Numbered from the stretch's first letter, positions 28,839-37,157 are shown. The stretch is DNA of 46,177 nucleotides from an uncultured Ruminococcus sp. (GCA_902787145.1 CADAEZ010000007.1:1-46177); one strand, 5' to 3'. The notes: generated by a model from the letters alone, not told the origin. Made by a program: numbers and translations.

Positions 28839-30035
28839 TTGAGCTATAACGACTACAACAGGAACAACAGGCGGCGTCCGCAAAACCGTCGTCCGTCCTC
28901 ATCCGGAATCAGCCGCAGAACCAGAAACAGAGTAATCATAGTAACCGCGGGTCTGTTGATTTTCGCGCTGATAATAGTATTCATCTCGTCTGTGTTCAGC
29001 TGCATATGCGCTCCCAAAGTGAGCACAACCCAGCTCGACACCGCTACAAAGGGTACCGAGGCTAAGGAAACTGATAAAACCAAGAAGAAAGAGATTTCCT
29101 TCAGAGAACCCGAAATCGACTACGACGAGGACAGCGAGCCGGGCGTTGTAAGCGGCGAGCTGTATATCTGGAACAAAAAGGCGTTCGAGCCCTTCTACGG
29201 CGGAGAAACAGCCGCCAAGACTTATGCGAAAATGGTCAACTCAGCCAAGAAAACCCTGGGCTCCAAGATTAAGGTCTACACAATGGTTTTCCCGAATCAT
29301 ATCGAAATGGGACTTCCGTCAGAGTATAAAAACGTGGAAGACGGTATGAAGACCGACTCCCAGGCCGACTATATAAAGCACGTATACTCGAACCTCGACG
29401 AAGAGGTTGGCTATATAAACGCCTACAACGAGCTATCCAAGCACTGCAACGAGTACATCTATTTCAACTCCGACCACCACTGGACGGGTCTCGGAGCGTT
29501 CTACGCGTACAAGGCGTTTGCCAAGGAAACAAAGCAGACTCCCGTAAAGCTCGCGCAGCTTGAGGATAATACGATCGAAGGCTTCACAGGTTCGCTGTCC
29601 AAGCTAACCGAGTACGAGCTTGCCGAGGACGCGGTAACATACTGGGACTTCCCGTATGAGGTAACCGACGAGGTAACAACCGAGGAGGGCGAGACCGAAA
29701 CCTACGATACCTGTTTCTACAAAAACTCCCAGCCCGGCGACAGCACCTACGGGGTATTCCTCTACGGCGACAACCCGATAGAGAAAATCACAAGCGAAAG
29801 CCCCAAGGCTAAGAACAAAAAAATCGCCATCATCCACGAAAGCTACGGCAACGCGCTTGTACCGTACTTCACCTACAACTACAAAACCATTTATTCAATA
29901 GATTTCAGAAGCTGGAAGGGCAACCTCAAGTCCTTCTGCAAAGAAAACAAAATCGACGAGGTGCTGTTCGCCAACGGAACTCTCAGCTCCGCTACGGCGT
30001 TGCAGGTCAAGTCGATGCAGGGAATAATAAAATAA
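28839..30035 (+). CDS. DHHW-motif membrane-anchored protein (SGNH/AlgX-like)
   Basis: A 398-residue protein with a basic cytosolic N-terminus (RNNRRRPQNRRPSS), one membrane helix (residues about 31-52, VIIVTAGLLIFALIIVFISSV) and an extracytoplasmic domain. The motif YFNSDHHWTGLGAFYAYKA matches the DHHW family, related to SGNH-type O-acetyl-transfer or esterase proteins such as AlgX and AlgJ. Later, IHESYGNALVPYF fits the second catalytic block seen in those folds. Such proteins often modify surface polysaccharides together with an MBOAT partner, but none is nearby. The start is TTG 28839, with GGAGG seven bases upstream. Polysaccharide acetylation is inference. Confidence 0.82.
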   Translation: MSYNDYNRNNRRRPQNRRPSSSGISRRTRNRVIIVTAGLLIFALIIVFISSVFSCICAPKVSTTQLDTATKGTEAKETDKTKKKEISFREPEIDYDEDSEPGVVSGELYIWNKKAFEPFYGGETAAKTYAKMVNSAKKTLGSKIKVYTMVFPNHIEMGLPSEYKNVEDGMKTDSQADYIKHVYSNLDEEVGYINAYNELSKHCNEYIYFNSDHHWTGLGAFYAYKAFAKETKQTPVKLAQLEDNTIEGFTGSLSKLTEYELAEDAVTYWDFPYEVTDEVTTEEGETETYDTCFYKNSQPGDSTYGVFLYGDNPIEKITSESPKAKNKKIAIIHESYGNALVPYFTYNYKTIYSIDFRSWKGNLKSFCKENKIDEVLFANGTLSSATALQVKSMQGIIK

Positions 30036-30058
30036 TCTAAGGAAAGGGGGAAAGGAAT

Positions 30059-30742
30059 ATGCTGGCAGAGAAGATAAGCGTTAATATTTTCGGAAAACTC
30101 ACTCGTGATTTGTACTCGGGATATATCGGCGGCGACAGCTCGCGCAAGGCATATGTCCTGTCCTCCGAGCCTGTAAGAGAGTATTTCAGGGGGATTGTAA
30201 TCGCCGAGGCTGTTTTTGACGGCGGCGACGAAAGGCTTATTATAGCCGACGAAAACACTCCATACTACGAGCCCGATATCCGCGTCAGCCTGTCGTATCT
30301 GAAGAACACCAAGCTCACCGACATCCGCTGTCTGTACGAAAAATCCTGCGGAGCCGTAATATTCTACAACGGCAAATCCACTACCCGGATCCTGCTCGTT
30401 AAGAACAACAACGGCCGGTACTGGAGCTTTCCTAAGGGTCATATCGAAATCGGCGAAACCGAGGAACAGACCGCTATACGCGAGATAAAGGAGGAGACTT
30501 CGCTCGAAGTCGAGATAAAAGACGGCTTCCGCGAGGTCAGCGACTACTGTCCGTTCGGCAAAATCCGCAAGAGGGTAGTATTCTTCCTTGCTCAGGCGTT
30601 TACCGATAGCGTCAGGGTACAAGAGGAGGAAATCGCCGAGTATATCTGGGTAGACCTCCAGCAGGCGCGCAAGCTCTGCTCTTATGACAACGACCTGCGT
30701 ATAATCAGCAAGGCGGAGACAATGATAAAGATGATTAAGTAA
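30059..30742 (+). CDS. Nudix hydrolase with N-terminal extension
   Basis: A 227-residue protein. The C-terminal Nudix domain (about 98-225) contains a full Nudix box, GHIEIGETEEQTAIREIKEETS, that is G-x5-E-x7-REUxEE with its metal-binding glutamates. This part resembles Ap4A or NDP-sugar hydrolases. The N-terminal ~95 residues (KISVNIFGKLTRDLYSGYIGG, AYVLSSEPV.EYFRGIVIAE) form a separate domain I do not recognise. It starts 23 bases after the DHHW gene, with AAAGGA before ATG, and so is likely co-transcribed. The substrate is unknown. Confidence 0.88.
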   Translation: MLAEKISVNIFGKLTRDLYSGYIGGDSSRKAYVLSSEPVREYFRGIVIAEAVFDGGDERLIIADENTPYYEPDIRVSLSYLKNTKLTDIRCLYEKSCGAVIFYNGKSTTRILLVKNNNGRYWSFPKGHIEIGETEEQTAIREIKEETSLEVEIKDGFREVSDYCPFGKIRKRVVFFLAQAFTDSVRVQEEEIAEYIWVDLQQARKLCSYDNDLRIISKAETMIKMIK

Positions 30743-30935
30743 GTGGCAAGTGATAAGTGGCAAGTGATAAGTGATAAGTTAAGGTCGGGAACTACCGTGA
30801 GAAGCGGTTGTTTCCCGACCATATTTTTTGCTGTCGCGAAGCGATATATTAATTATGTCGGGCACAAAAGTATAATAATCTTGGATGCTTTCTGCTCGAC
30901 ATAAATTGCTCATTGCGCATTCCGAATTCCGAATT
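30743..30935. repeat. Composite intergenic element: heptamer arrays flanking three hairpins
   Basis: Tandem 7-mers (AGTGGCA/AGTGATA, about five units, 30743-30780) are followed by hairpin 1 (GGTCGGGAA / TTCCCGACC, 30783-30820), a short hairpin GCTGTCGCGAAGCGATA, and hairpin 3 (TTATGTCGGGCA / TGCTCGACATAA, 30853-30864 with 30893-30904). ATTCCGA 7-mers follow (about 30919-30933). The same order is found at 43481-43686. Hairpin 1 plus ATTTTTT probably also terminates the Nudix transcript. Confidence 0.72.
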
Positions 30936-30936
30936 T

Positions 30937-30964
30937 AAAAAAGACTGTCCACTTGGACAGCCTT
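30937..30964 (-). terminator. Terminator of mtnN
   Basis: On the minus strand, GGCTGTCC-AAGT-GGACAGTC with one G-T pair, followed by TTTTTT. It starts five bases after the mtnN stop. Confidence 0.88.
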
Positions 30965-30967
30965 TTC

Positions 30968-31657
30968 CTACATCTGTATGAATTTTTTAAGCGCTTTTAT
31001 CGACCTGTCGGCCGCGAGCTGACTGAATTCCTCATAGTTTTCGGGTTTGTTAAACTTAAAGTCGTCGCTTATCGAACGCAGAATAGCGAACGGAACCTTG
31101 TTCATATAGCATACGTGGCCGACGGCTCCGCCTTCCATCTCACAGCACAGCGCGTCAAACTCATAGGCGATAAACTCGCGCTTGCTCCTGTATACAACGA
31201 ACACATCGCCGGTAGCGATTCGGCCTCTCATAACGTGAGAGCCGAGGTTCTGACAACATTCGGCGAGCTTATCGCACAAATCCTTGTCAGCCGGAATGTC
31301 GATTCTCTTTTCGTCCGTAAATCTTATCTGGCCTCTCGGCTCGTCGAGCTCAGTGCAGTTGATGTCGTGCTCGACACAGTCGGTCGAGATTACAATATCG
31401 CCGATAGTAAGCCGCTTCGACAGGCTTCCGGCAATACCGGAGTTGATGAGCGCGTCGGGATTGAACAGGTCAATCATTATCTGTGTGCCGACCGCCGCGT
31501 TAACCTTGCCCGAGCCGCATTCGAGCAAAACAACATCCTTATCATATATTTTTCCGCTTATAAACTCCAGCCCGGCTTTTTTAGTAACTTCGGGGTTTTC
31601 CATAAGCTCCTTAAGTCCGTTTACTTCAATTTTTAACGCGCAAATTATACCAATCAT
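30968..31657 (-). CDS. mtnN: 5'-methylthioadenosine/S-adenosylhomocysteine nucleosidase
   Basis: A 229-residue enzyme that removes adenine from methylthioadenosine and S-adenosylhomocysteine, recycling by-products of SAM use. Family signatures are MIGIICALKIEVNGL at the start, VLLECGSGKVNAAVGTQ, LINSGIAGSL, GRIATGDVFV, CCEMEGGAVGHVCY (substrate-binding MEGGA) and LRSISDDF with the catalytic Asp. I chose ATG 31657: AGGAG is about seven bases upstream, and the TTG at 31663 is too close to it. It is monocistronic with a good promoter. Confidence 0.94.
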   Translation of the reverse strand: MIGIICALKIEVNGLKELMENPEVTKKAGLEFISGKIYDKDVVLLECGSGKVNAAVGTQIMIDLFNPDALINSGIAGSLSKRLTIGDIVISTDCVEHDINCTELDEPRGQIRFTDEKRIDIPADKDLCDKLAECCQNLGSHVMRGRIATGDVFVVYRSKREFIAYEFDALCCEMEGGAVGHVCYMNKVPFAILRSISDDFKFNKPENYEEFSQLAADRSIKALKKFIQM

Positions 31658-31710
31658 TGCCAAACTCCTTTCCGTATCAACTACAATGATATTTTTGCTT
31701 ATACACTCGT

Positions 31711-31739
31711 ATTATAACACTCTGTATACAAAATTTCAA
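31711..31739 (-). promoter_or_regulatory. Promoter for mtnN
   Basis: On the minus strand, TTGAAA (31739-31734), 17-base spacer, TATAAT (31716-31711). Confidence 0.8.
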
Positions 31740-31841
31740 CTGTTATTTAAATAAAATTGTATAATTTCAATATCTTTTACTATAAGCTGAATAAAAACGA
31801 AAAGGCTGTCCGCCGTGATTTGAGCAATACTTTTCTCAAAT

Positions 31842-31881
31842 AAAAAAGCCACTCCCTTGTACAAACCGCGTAAGGGAGTGG
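31842..31881 (-). terminator. Terminator of glmS
   Basis: On the minus strand, a 10-bp stem CCACTCCCTT / AAGGGAGTGG (31881-31872 with 31858-31849) followed by CTTTTTTA, 46 bases after the glmS stop. Confidence 0.9.
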
Positions 31882-31926
31882 TTGTCTTTGTATATATTGA
31901 TTGAGCTTTTTAGCCGAAGCTAAGGG

Positions 31927-33750
31927 TTATTCCACCGTAACCGATTTAGCAAGATTCCTCGGTTTGTCAACGTCGTTACCCTTGTTGACCGAGGTGTAGT
32001 ACGCCAGCAGCTGCATCGGAACCGTAGCAATCATCGGCATAAGCACCTCCGAGATCTTCGGGATCCTGATCGTATAGTCTGCGGCGTCATTGTCGAACTC
32101 GGCGGCTTCGTCACAGATTACGATTGTCATCGCGCCCCTCGCCTTAACCTCCTTGATGTTGCTTACGGTTTTTTCGAGCAGCGAGGTCTGTGTCGCTACG
32201 GCGATAACCGGCATTCCCTCGGTGATAAGCGAGATTGTACCGTGCTTGAGCTCGCCGGCGGCGTAGCTTTCGGAGTGGATATATGATACTTCTTTAAGTT
32301 TTAGCGAGCCTTCCATCGACAGCGCGTAGTCGAGTCCGCGTCCGATATACAGCAGGCTGTCCGCTGTGATAAGCTTTGTCGAAATATACTGACAGTTGTA
32401 TTCGAGGCTGATTGCCCTTTCGATAATCTCCGGAGTTTTTACCAGCTCGGCGGTCAGTCTGCGGCATTCCTTTTCGTCAATCCTGCCCTTTGCGTACGCC
32501 ATCTCGAACGCCAGCAGGTACATAACCGATAGCTGTACCATATATGCCTTTGTCGACGCTACGGCGATTTCGGGACCCGCGTGGGTGTAGATTACCATAT
32601 CGGATTCTCTGGCTATGGAGCTGCCCTTTACGTTTACCACTGCGAGGGTCTTTGCTCCTTTTTCCTTGGCAAGGTTCAAAACCGCCTTCGAGTCCGCGGT
32701 CTCGCCCGACTGGCTGATGATTATAACCAGGTCGTCCTCGTTAAGCAGCGGATCGCGGTAACGGAACTCCGACGCTATGTCGACCGTTACCGATACTCTC
32801 GCAAGCTTTTCGATAACATATTTGCCGACCATACCGGCGTGCATAGCTGTTCCGCAGGCGACGATAAAAATGTTCTTGAAGCTTTTGAGGGTTTCGGGAG
32901 TGATTCCGCATTCGCTGAGGTTTGGCATACCGTCCTCGATCCTCGGTGTAATCGTAGTCTTTACCGCGGTGGGCTGCTCGTGGATTTCCTTTATCATAAA
33001 GTGCTCAAATCCGCCCTTCTCGGCGCTGTCCTCGTCGAAGTCGGCAGTCTTAAGCTCTTTTTCTATCATCCTGCCGTGCAGGTTACAGAAGCTTGCCGAG
33101 CCGTTTTTAAGCACGGCGATTTCTCCGTATTCAAGCAGGTAGTAGTCTTTTGTGTATTTTATAATCGCCGGAACATCCGAGGCGATAAAGGCTTCGCCCA
33201 TACCCTGACCGACAATCAGCGGCGACTCGCACCTTACTGCGTATACAGTCTCCGGACGGTCGGCAAATACAATTCCAAGCGCGAACGAGCCTCTGATTTC
33301 GTGCAGAACCTTTCTGATACAGCGTACCGGGTTGCCGTCATAATAATAATCCAGAAGCTGAGCGACGATCTCGGTGTCTGTATCGCTCAAAAACTCTGTG
33401 CGGTCGTTGTCGATAAGGAATTTTTTGATCTGCTTGTAGTTCTCGATAATTCCGTTGTGTACAATAGTAACCCTCCTGCCCGAATGCGGGTGGGAGTTTA
33501 CGTCCGACGGCTCGCCGTGCGTCGCCCAGCGGGTATGACCGATTCCGGCGTGACCGGACGGTTTGCCCTCTTTTTCCATTTTGGCGACAAGATCCGTCAG
33601 TCTGCCCTTGGACTTCGCCACCTCGATTTTGCCGTTCTCAAAAACAGCGATTCCGGCTGAGTCGTATCCTCTGTATTCAAGCTTAGTCAGCGCGGATACA
33701 AGCACGTCCGAACAGTCTCTCGGACCTACATAACCAACTATACCACACAT
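31927..33750 (-). CDS. glmS: Glutamine--fructose-6-phosphate aminotransferase (isomerizing)
   Basis: A 607-residue enzyme that makes glucosamine 6-phosphate from fructose 6-phosphate and glutamine, the first step to UDP-GlcNAc. The glutaminase domain is complete: MCGIVGYVGPRDCSDVLV with the N-terminal nucleophile Cys, EYRGYDSAGIA, HTRWATHGEPSDVNSHPH and DTDTEIVAQL. Two SIS domains follow (ACGTAMHAGMVGKYVIE, SQSGETADS, SSTKAY-like ASTKAYMVQL). The C-terminus DKPRNLAKSVTVE is typical. GGAGGG lies six bases before the ATG. It is transcribed away from nagB. Its leader is only about 25-30 bases, so it has no room for a glmS ribozyme. Confidence 0.97.
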   Translation of the reverse strand: MCGIVGYVGPRDCSDVLVSALTKLEYRGYDSAGIAVFENGKIEVAKSKGRLTDLVAKMEKEGKPSGHAGIGHTRWATHGEPSDVNSHPHSGRRVTIVHNGIIENYKQIKKFLIDNDRTEFLSDTDTEIVAQLLDYYYDGNPVRCIRKVLHEIRGSFALGIVFADRPETVYAVRCESPLIVGQGMGEAFIASDVPAIIKYTKDYYLLEYGEIAVLKNGSASFCNLHGRMIEKELKTADFDEDSAEKGGFEHFMIKEIHEQPTAVKTTITPRIEDGMPNLSECGITPETLKSFKNIFIVACGTAMHAGMVGKYVIEKLARVSVTVDIASEFRYRDPLLNEDDLVIIISQSGETADSKAVLNLAKEKGAKTLAVVNVKGSSIARESDMVIYTHAGPEIAVASTKAYMVQLSVMYLLAFEMAYAKGRIDEKECRRLTAELVKTPEIIERAISLEYNCQYISTKLITADSLLYIGRGLDYALSMEGSLKLKEVSYIHSESYAAGELKHGTISLITEGMPVIAVATQTSLLEKTVSNIKEVKARGAMTIVICDEAAEFDNDAADYTIRIPKISEVLMPMIATVPMQLLAYYTSVNKGNDVDKPRNLAKSVTVE

Positions 33751-33784
33751 AGTAACCCTCCGTTACGGTATTTATAATGATATC

Positions 33785-33813
33785 AGTATAGACTATAGTC
33801 ATATGTTTGTCAA
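33785..33813 (-). promoter_or_regulatory. Promoter for glmS
   Basis: On the minus strand, TTGACA (33813-33808), 17-base spacer, TATACT (33790-33785). The start codon at 33750 leaves a very short leader. Confidence 0.85.
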
Positions 33814-33816
33814 TAG

Positions 33817-33851
33817 AATATTGCAAGATAAATCTTTGTTCCTGCAATATT
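33817..33851. promoter_or_regulatory. Inverted repeat upstream of the glmS promoter
   Basis: AATATTGCA (33817-33825) and TGCAATATT (33843-33851) separated by 17 bases, directly upstream of the glmS -35 box. It is a possible regulator site. The rest of 33852-34030 is AT-rich with no gene seen. Confidence 0.45.
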
Positions 33852-34033
33852 ATGCAAGATTACCTAAAAATATACTCAATATCACGCCAAAATTGAATTA
33901 TAAAGACGACTATATTGCAGTTTATACAGGGCGATATGCTCGGTTATTCCGTGTTTTGGTTATATAATCTCCCTTGCCGCAAAATCGGTTTTAGTCTGTG
34001 ATTTTTCGCGCGATTTCTTGTCAATTTGTTTTC

Positions 34034-34062
34034 TTGACTTTTGCTCTATATTATGCTAAAAT
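34034..34062 (+). promoter_or_regulatory. Promoter for the ribozyme-nagB-glmM transcript
   Basis: TTGACT (34034-34039), 17-base spacer, TAAAAT (34057-34062) with TGC before it as an extended -10. It gives a leader of nearly 290 bases. Confidence 0.85.
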
Positions 34063-34095
34063 TTCTATGATTACGCATAGGTGATCGCACAGTAA

Positions 34096-34129
34096 AACAA
34101 ACTCCGTGAAAGGAGCAAAAGAGTTTGTT
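34096..34129 (+). promoter_or_regulatory. Hairpin immediately upstream of the ribozyme cleavage site
   Basis: Perfect 9-bp inverted repeat AACAAACTC / GAGTTTGTT (34096-34104 with 34121-34129), loop of 16 bases containing AGGAG, ending exactly at the base before the predicted scissile A. It may present the cleavage site or protect the 5' product. Confidence 0.6.
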
Positions 34130-34264
34130 AGCGCCAGGACCGAAAGGTTGACGAGGAATGACAGTTATCGAAAGACTCGGCGGATGCTGTCACGGCCTTA
34201 TAAAGCGGGTCGTTAAGGAGAAAGAAAAAGCAGAATCAACACTGTAACAAAGGTTCTCCGGACA
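34130..34264 (+). ncRNA. glmS-type self-cleaving ribozyme (glucosamine-6-phosphate responsive), upstream of nagB
   Basis: The conserved parts of the class appear in order. The cleavage site is A34130/G34131 in AGCGCC. GGACC-GAAA-GGTTG forms a short P1 with a GAAA loop, then GACGAGG follows. Stem TGACAG / CTGTCA (34169-34195 region) encloses TTATCG...TCGGCGGATG. CACGGCC...GCGGGTCGTTA follows, then P4, GGAGAA / TTCTCC (34217-34222 with 34254-34259), ending CCGGACA. In known members glucosamine 6-phosphate is the cofactor for cleavage, and the 5'-OH product is degraded. Here the downstream gene is nagB and not glmS. One departure is GGATG where the better-known members have GGGTG. Confidence 0.88.
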
Positions 34265-34356
34265 CTTTATTATTCTATGTGAAAACATAAAACAGAATGG
34301 ATGTTAATATAAATTTATTGCCCGTTTGATACGGGTAGAAAGGTAAGGCAATTATT

Positions 34357-35148
34357 ATGAGAGTTGTTATTCAGGACAATTACGATAAAATGTGTAAGTG
34401 GGCGGCTGACTATATCGCTCAGAAAATCAAGAACCACAAGGAGGATCGTCCCTTTGTACTCGGACTCCCCACAGGTTCATCACCGATCGGCGTATACAAG
34501 GAGCTCTATACAATGAACCAGAAAGGCGAGCTTTCCTTTGCCAATGTGGTAACATTCAATATGGACGAGTACCTCGGACTCCCTCACGAGCATGACCAGA
34601 GCTACTGGTACTTTATGCACGACAACTTCTTCAACCACCTTGTTGATATGAAGAAAGAGAACATCAACATCCTCAACGGTATGACCGACGATCCTGAGGG
34701 CGAGTGCGCAAGATATGAGGAGAAAATCGCGTCCTACGGCGGCATCGACCTCTTTATGGGCGGAATCGGCGTTGACGGCCATATCGCGTTCAACGAGCCG
34801 TTCACCAGCCTCGCTTCACGCACAGGTCTGCGCGACCTTACTACAGACACAAGAATCGTAAACTCACGTTTCTTCGGCAACGACCCTGAGGCTGTTCCGG
34901 CTCAGGCTCTCTCGGTAGGCGTAGGCACTGTTACAGACTCCAAGGAGGTTCTTATCCTCATCAACGGTCACAACAAGGCCAAGGCTCTCGCCGAGACAGT
35001 AGAAGGCTCGGTAAGCCACAAGTGGACCTGCTCGGCTCTCCAGATGCACAACGGCGCGATAATTGCCTGTGACGAGGCTGCCTGCGACGAGCTTACCGTA
35101 GGCGCTTACAAATACTTCCTCGATATCGAAAAGAAGGAGAGACTTTAA
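34357..35148 (+). CDS. nagB: Glucosamine-6-phosphate deaminase, possibly used in the synthetic direction
   Basis: A 263-residue enzyme of the NagB family: glucosamine 6-phosphate + H2O to fructose 6-phosphate + NH3, a reversible reaction. Motifs are [16 protein letters not shown] (phosphate loop), FNMDEYLGL with the catalytic Asp, [14 protein letters not shown] with His and Glu of the catalytic dyad, SRTGLRDLT and NGHNKAKAL. Length and sequence are normal. It is the first gene behind the ribozyme. The next two genes encode later steps of UDP-GlcNAc synthesis and are coupled (TAATG overlap at 35148). This favours a biosynthetic, ammonia-using role, which is inference. No nagA or sugar transporter is nearby, as would be expected for a catabolic operon. 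Confidence 0.95.
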   Translation: MRVVIQDNYDKMCKWAADYIAQKIKNHKEDRPFVLGLPTGSSPIGVYKELYTMNQKGELSFANVVTFNMDEYLGLPHEHDQSYWYFMHDNFFNHLVDMKKENINILNGMTDDPEGECARYEEKIASYGGIDLFMGGIGVDGHIAFNEPFTSLASRTGLRDLTTDTRIVNSRFFGNDPEAVPAQALSVGVGTVTDSKEVLILINGHNKAKALAETVEGSVSHKWTCSALQMHNGAIIACDEAACDELTVGAYKYFLDIEKKERL

Positions 35149-35804
35149 TGTATACAATTAAAGATTTATATGATCTCGACCATACCCTCGCTAAGGACTA
35201 CCTCTCTCAGTTTACCTATCCGTGGGAGGCGCTTAAGGGAATCAAGGATATGATTCTCGAAGTCGGCAAAACTCTCGGCGACGATTACGAGCAGAGAGCA
35301 GAGGGCGTATGGGTTCACAAAACAGCTAAAGTATTTGAGTCGGCTTATCTCGGCTCACCATGTATCATCGGCCCCAACACCGAGGTCAGACACGGAGCTT
35401 TTATCCGCGGCTCGGCTCTCGTAGGCGCTGACTGTGTAGTCGGCAACTCGGTTGAGCTTAAGAACGTAATCCTTTTCGACCACGTTCAAACCCCTCACTA
35501 CAACTATGTCGGCGACTCGATCCTCGGCTATTTCTCTCATATGGGAGCCGGCTCGATCACCTCAAACGTAAAATCCGACAAGCAGCTTGTTGTTGTCAGG
35601 AACGGCGCGGAAAAGATCGAAACAGGAATCAAAAAATTCGGCGCGATGCTGGGCGACTATGTAGAAGTCGGCTGTAACGCCGTATGCAACCCCGGTACGG
35701 TTCTCGGCAGACGCGTAAGCGTGTATCCGACCTCCTGCGTACGCGGAGTTATCCCTGAGGACTGCATCTTTAAGAACAACGGCGAAGTTGTGGAAAGGAA
35801 ATAA
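35148..35804 (+). CDS. Left-handed beta-helix acyltransferase (GlmU C-terminal-like)
   Basis: A 218-residue hexapeptide-repeat protein resembling the acetyltransferase half of GlmU. N-terminal helices (IKDLYDLDHTLAKDYLSQF) are followed by a beta-helix (about 55-195) with V.ESAYLGSPCIIGPNTEVRHGAFIRGSALVGADCVVGN. Its PHYNYVGDSILGYFSHMGAGSITSN matches the GlmU active-site stretch (H..YVGD..iG....iGAG.iT.N). It has no uridylyltransferase domain. Placed between nagB and glmM, the expected reaction is acetylation of glucosamine 1-phosphate. The matching uridylyltransferase must be encoded elsewhere. The start overlaps the nagB stop by one base. Confidence 0.86.
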   Translation: MYTIKDLYDLDHTLAKDYLSQFTYPWEALKGIKDMILEVGKTLGDDYEQRAEGVWVHKTAKVFESAYLGSPCIIGPNTEVRHGAFIRGSALVGADCVVGNSVELKNVILFDHVQTPHYNYVGDSILGYFSHMGAGSITSNVKSDKQLVVVRNGAEKIETGIKKFGAMLGDYVEVGCNAVCNPGTVLGRRVSVYPTSCVRGVIPEDCIFKNNGEVVERK

Positions 35805-35807
35805 TCT

Positions 35808-37154
35808 ATGGGTAAATATTTTGGTACAGACGGATTCAGAGGCGAGGCCAACAAGGTGCTCACCTTTGAACACGCCGTAAAAATCGGCCGATTCCTCGGT
35901 TGGTATTACGGCGCGAATATGGGCAAAAAGGCAAAGGTTGTTATCGGCAAGGACACACGACGCTCCTCGTATATGTTCGAGTACGCGCTGTGCACAGGCC
36001 TTATGGCCAGCGGCGCCGACGCCTATATTATGCACGTTACAACAACACCTTCCGTAGCTTATATCACTCGTATCGACGATTTTGACTGCGGAATTATGAT
36101 TTCGGCTTCTCACAACCCCTTCTATGACAACGGAATCAAGGTTCTTAACGGCAAGGGCGAGAAGATGGAGGAGGAAACCCTCCTGAAGATTGAGGAATAC
36201 ATCGACGACAAAATCGAAATTCCAATCGCCGAGAGAGAAAACATCGGCCGTACAGTCGACTATGTAGCCGGACGTAACCGCTACATCGGCTACCTAATCT
36301 CTATGAGCAAGTACAGCTTCAAGGATATTAAGGTAGGCCTCGACGTAGCCAACGGCGCTTCATGGCAGATCGCCAAGGGCGTATACGACGCTCTCGGAGC
36401 CAAGACATATGTTATGAACGACTCCCCCGACGGCTTTAACATCAACACCGACTGCGGCTCTACTCATATCGAGCACCTGCAAAAGTTTGTAGTAGACAAC
36501 GGCCTCGACATCGGCTTCGCGTATGACGGCGACGCCGACCGCTGCCTCGCTGTAGACGAAAAGGGTAACGTCGTTACAGGCGACCACATCATCTACATCT
36601 ACGGCCGCTATATGAAGGAGAGAGGCAAGCTCATCAACAACAAGGTTGTTGCCACAATTATGAGTAACTTCGGTCTCTTTAAGGCGCTCGACAAGGAAGG
36701 CATCGAGTACGACAAGACCAGCGTAGGCGACAAGTACGTTTACGAGAATATGGTCAACACCGGCAACCGTATCGGCGGCGAGGAGTCAGGCCACATCATC
36801 TTCTCCAAATACGCCACAACAGGCGACGGCATCCTCACATCTCTTAAGCTTATGGAGGTAATGATCGCCAAGGAGAAGCCGATGAGCGAGCTCGCGGCTC
36901 CGATGGTAATGTACCCGCAGGTTCTCAAGAACGTAAAGGTAAAGTCAAAGCCCGACGCCAAGAACGATCCCGACGTACAGGCCGAGGTAGCCAAGGTATC
37001 CGAGGCTCTCGGTGAAAACGGCAGAATCCTGCTCAGAGAGTCAGGCACAGAGCCCGTAATCCGAGTAATGGTAGAGGCCGACTCCGACGAAACCTGCGAA
37101 AAGTATGTTGACCAGGTTATCGCTGTAATCAAGGCAAAAGGACATATTGTTTAA
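35808..37154 (+). CDS. glmM: Phosphoglucosamine mutase
   Basis: A 448-residue phosphohexomutase that converts glucosamine 6-phosphate to the 1-phosphate. KYFGTDGFRGEAN is at the start, MISASHNPFYDNGIKV carries the phospho-serine, and DGDADRCLA is the metal loop. GEESGHI is the sugar-binding loop and RESGTEPVIRVMVE is the phosphate-binding loop. The GEESGHI plus GTDGFRG combination fits GlmM better than phosphomannomutase. GGAAAGGA lies upstream. It is the last gene of the ribozyme-led operon and is followed by a UUCG terminator. Confidence 0.93.
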   Translation: MGKYFGTDGFRGEANKVLTFEHAVKIGRFLGWYYGANMGKKAKVVIGKDTRRSSYMFEYALCTGLMASGADAYIMHVTTTPSVAYITRIDDFDCGIMISASHNPFYDNGIKVLNGKGEKMEEETLLKIEEYIDDKIEIPIAERENIGRTVDYVAGRNRYIGYLISMSKYSFKDIKVGLDVANGASWQIAKGVYDALGAKTYVMNDSPDGFNINTDCGSTHIEHLQKFVVDNGLDIGFAYDGDADRCLAVDEKGNVVTGDHIIYIYGRYMKERGKLINNKVVATIMSNFGLFKALDKEGIEYDKTSVGDKYVYENMVNTGNRIGGEESGHIIFSKYATTGDGILTSLKLMEVMIAKEKPMSELAAPMVMYPQVLKNVKVKSKPDAKNDPDVQAEVAKVSEALGENGRILLRESGTEPVIRVMVEADSDETCEKYVDQVIAVIKAKGHIV

Positions 37155-37157
37155 GAA

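Noticed and set aside
30743-30935. CRISPR-like array (short repeated units)
   Set aside because: Units are only seven bases long and contiguous with no spacers, and no cas genes are nearby.
32581-33660. 359-codon open frame on the plus strand opposite glmS
   Set aside because: It is the antisense shadow of the intact glmS gene, with no recognisable domain and no ribosome binding site.
33751-33830. A glmS ribozyme in the glmS leader itself
   Set aside because: The minus-strand promoter at 33813-33785 leaves only about 25-30 bases of leader, and no AGCGCC or GACGAGG motif is found on that strand.
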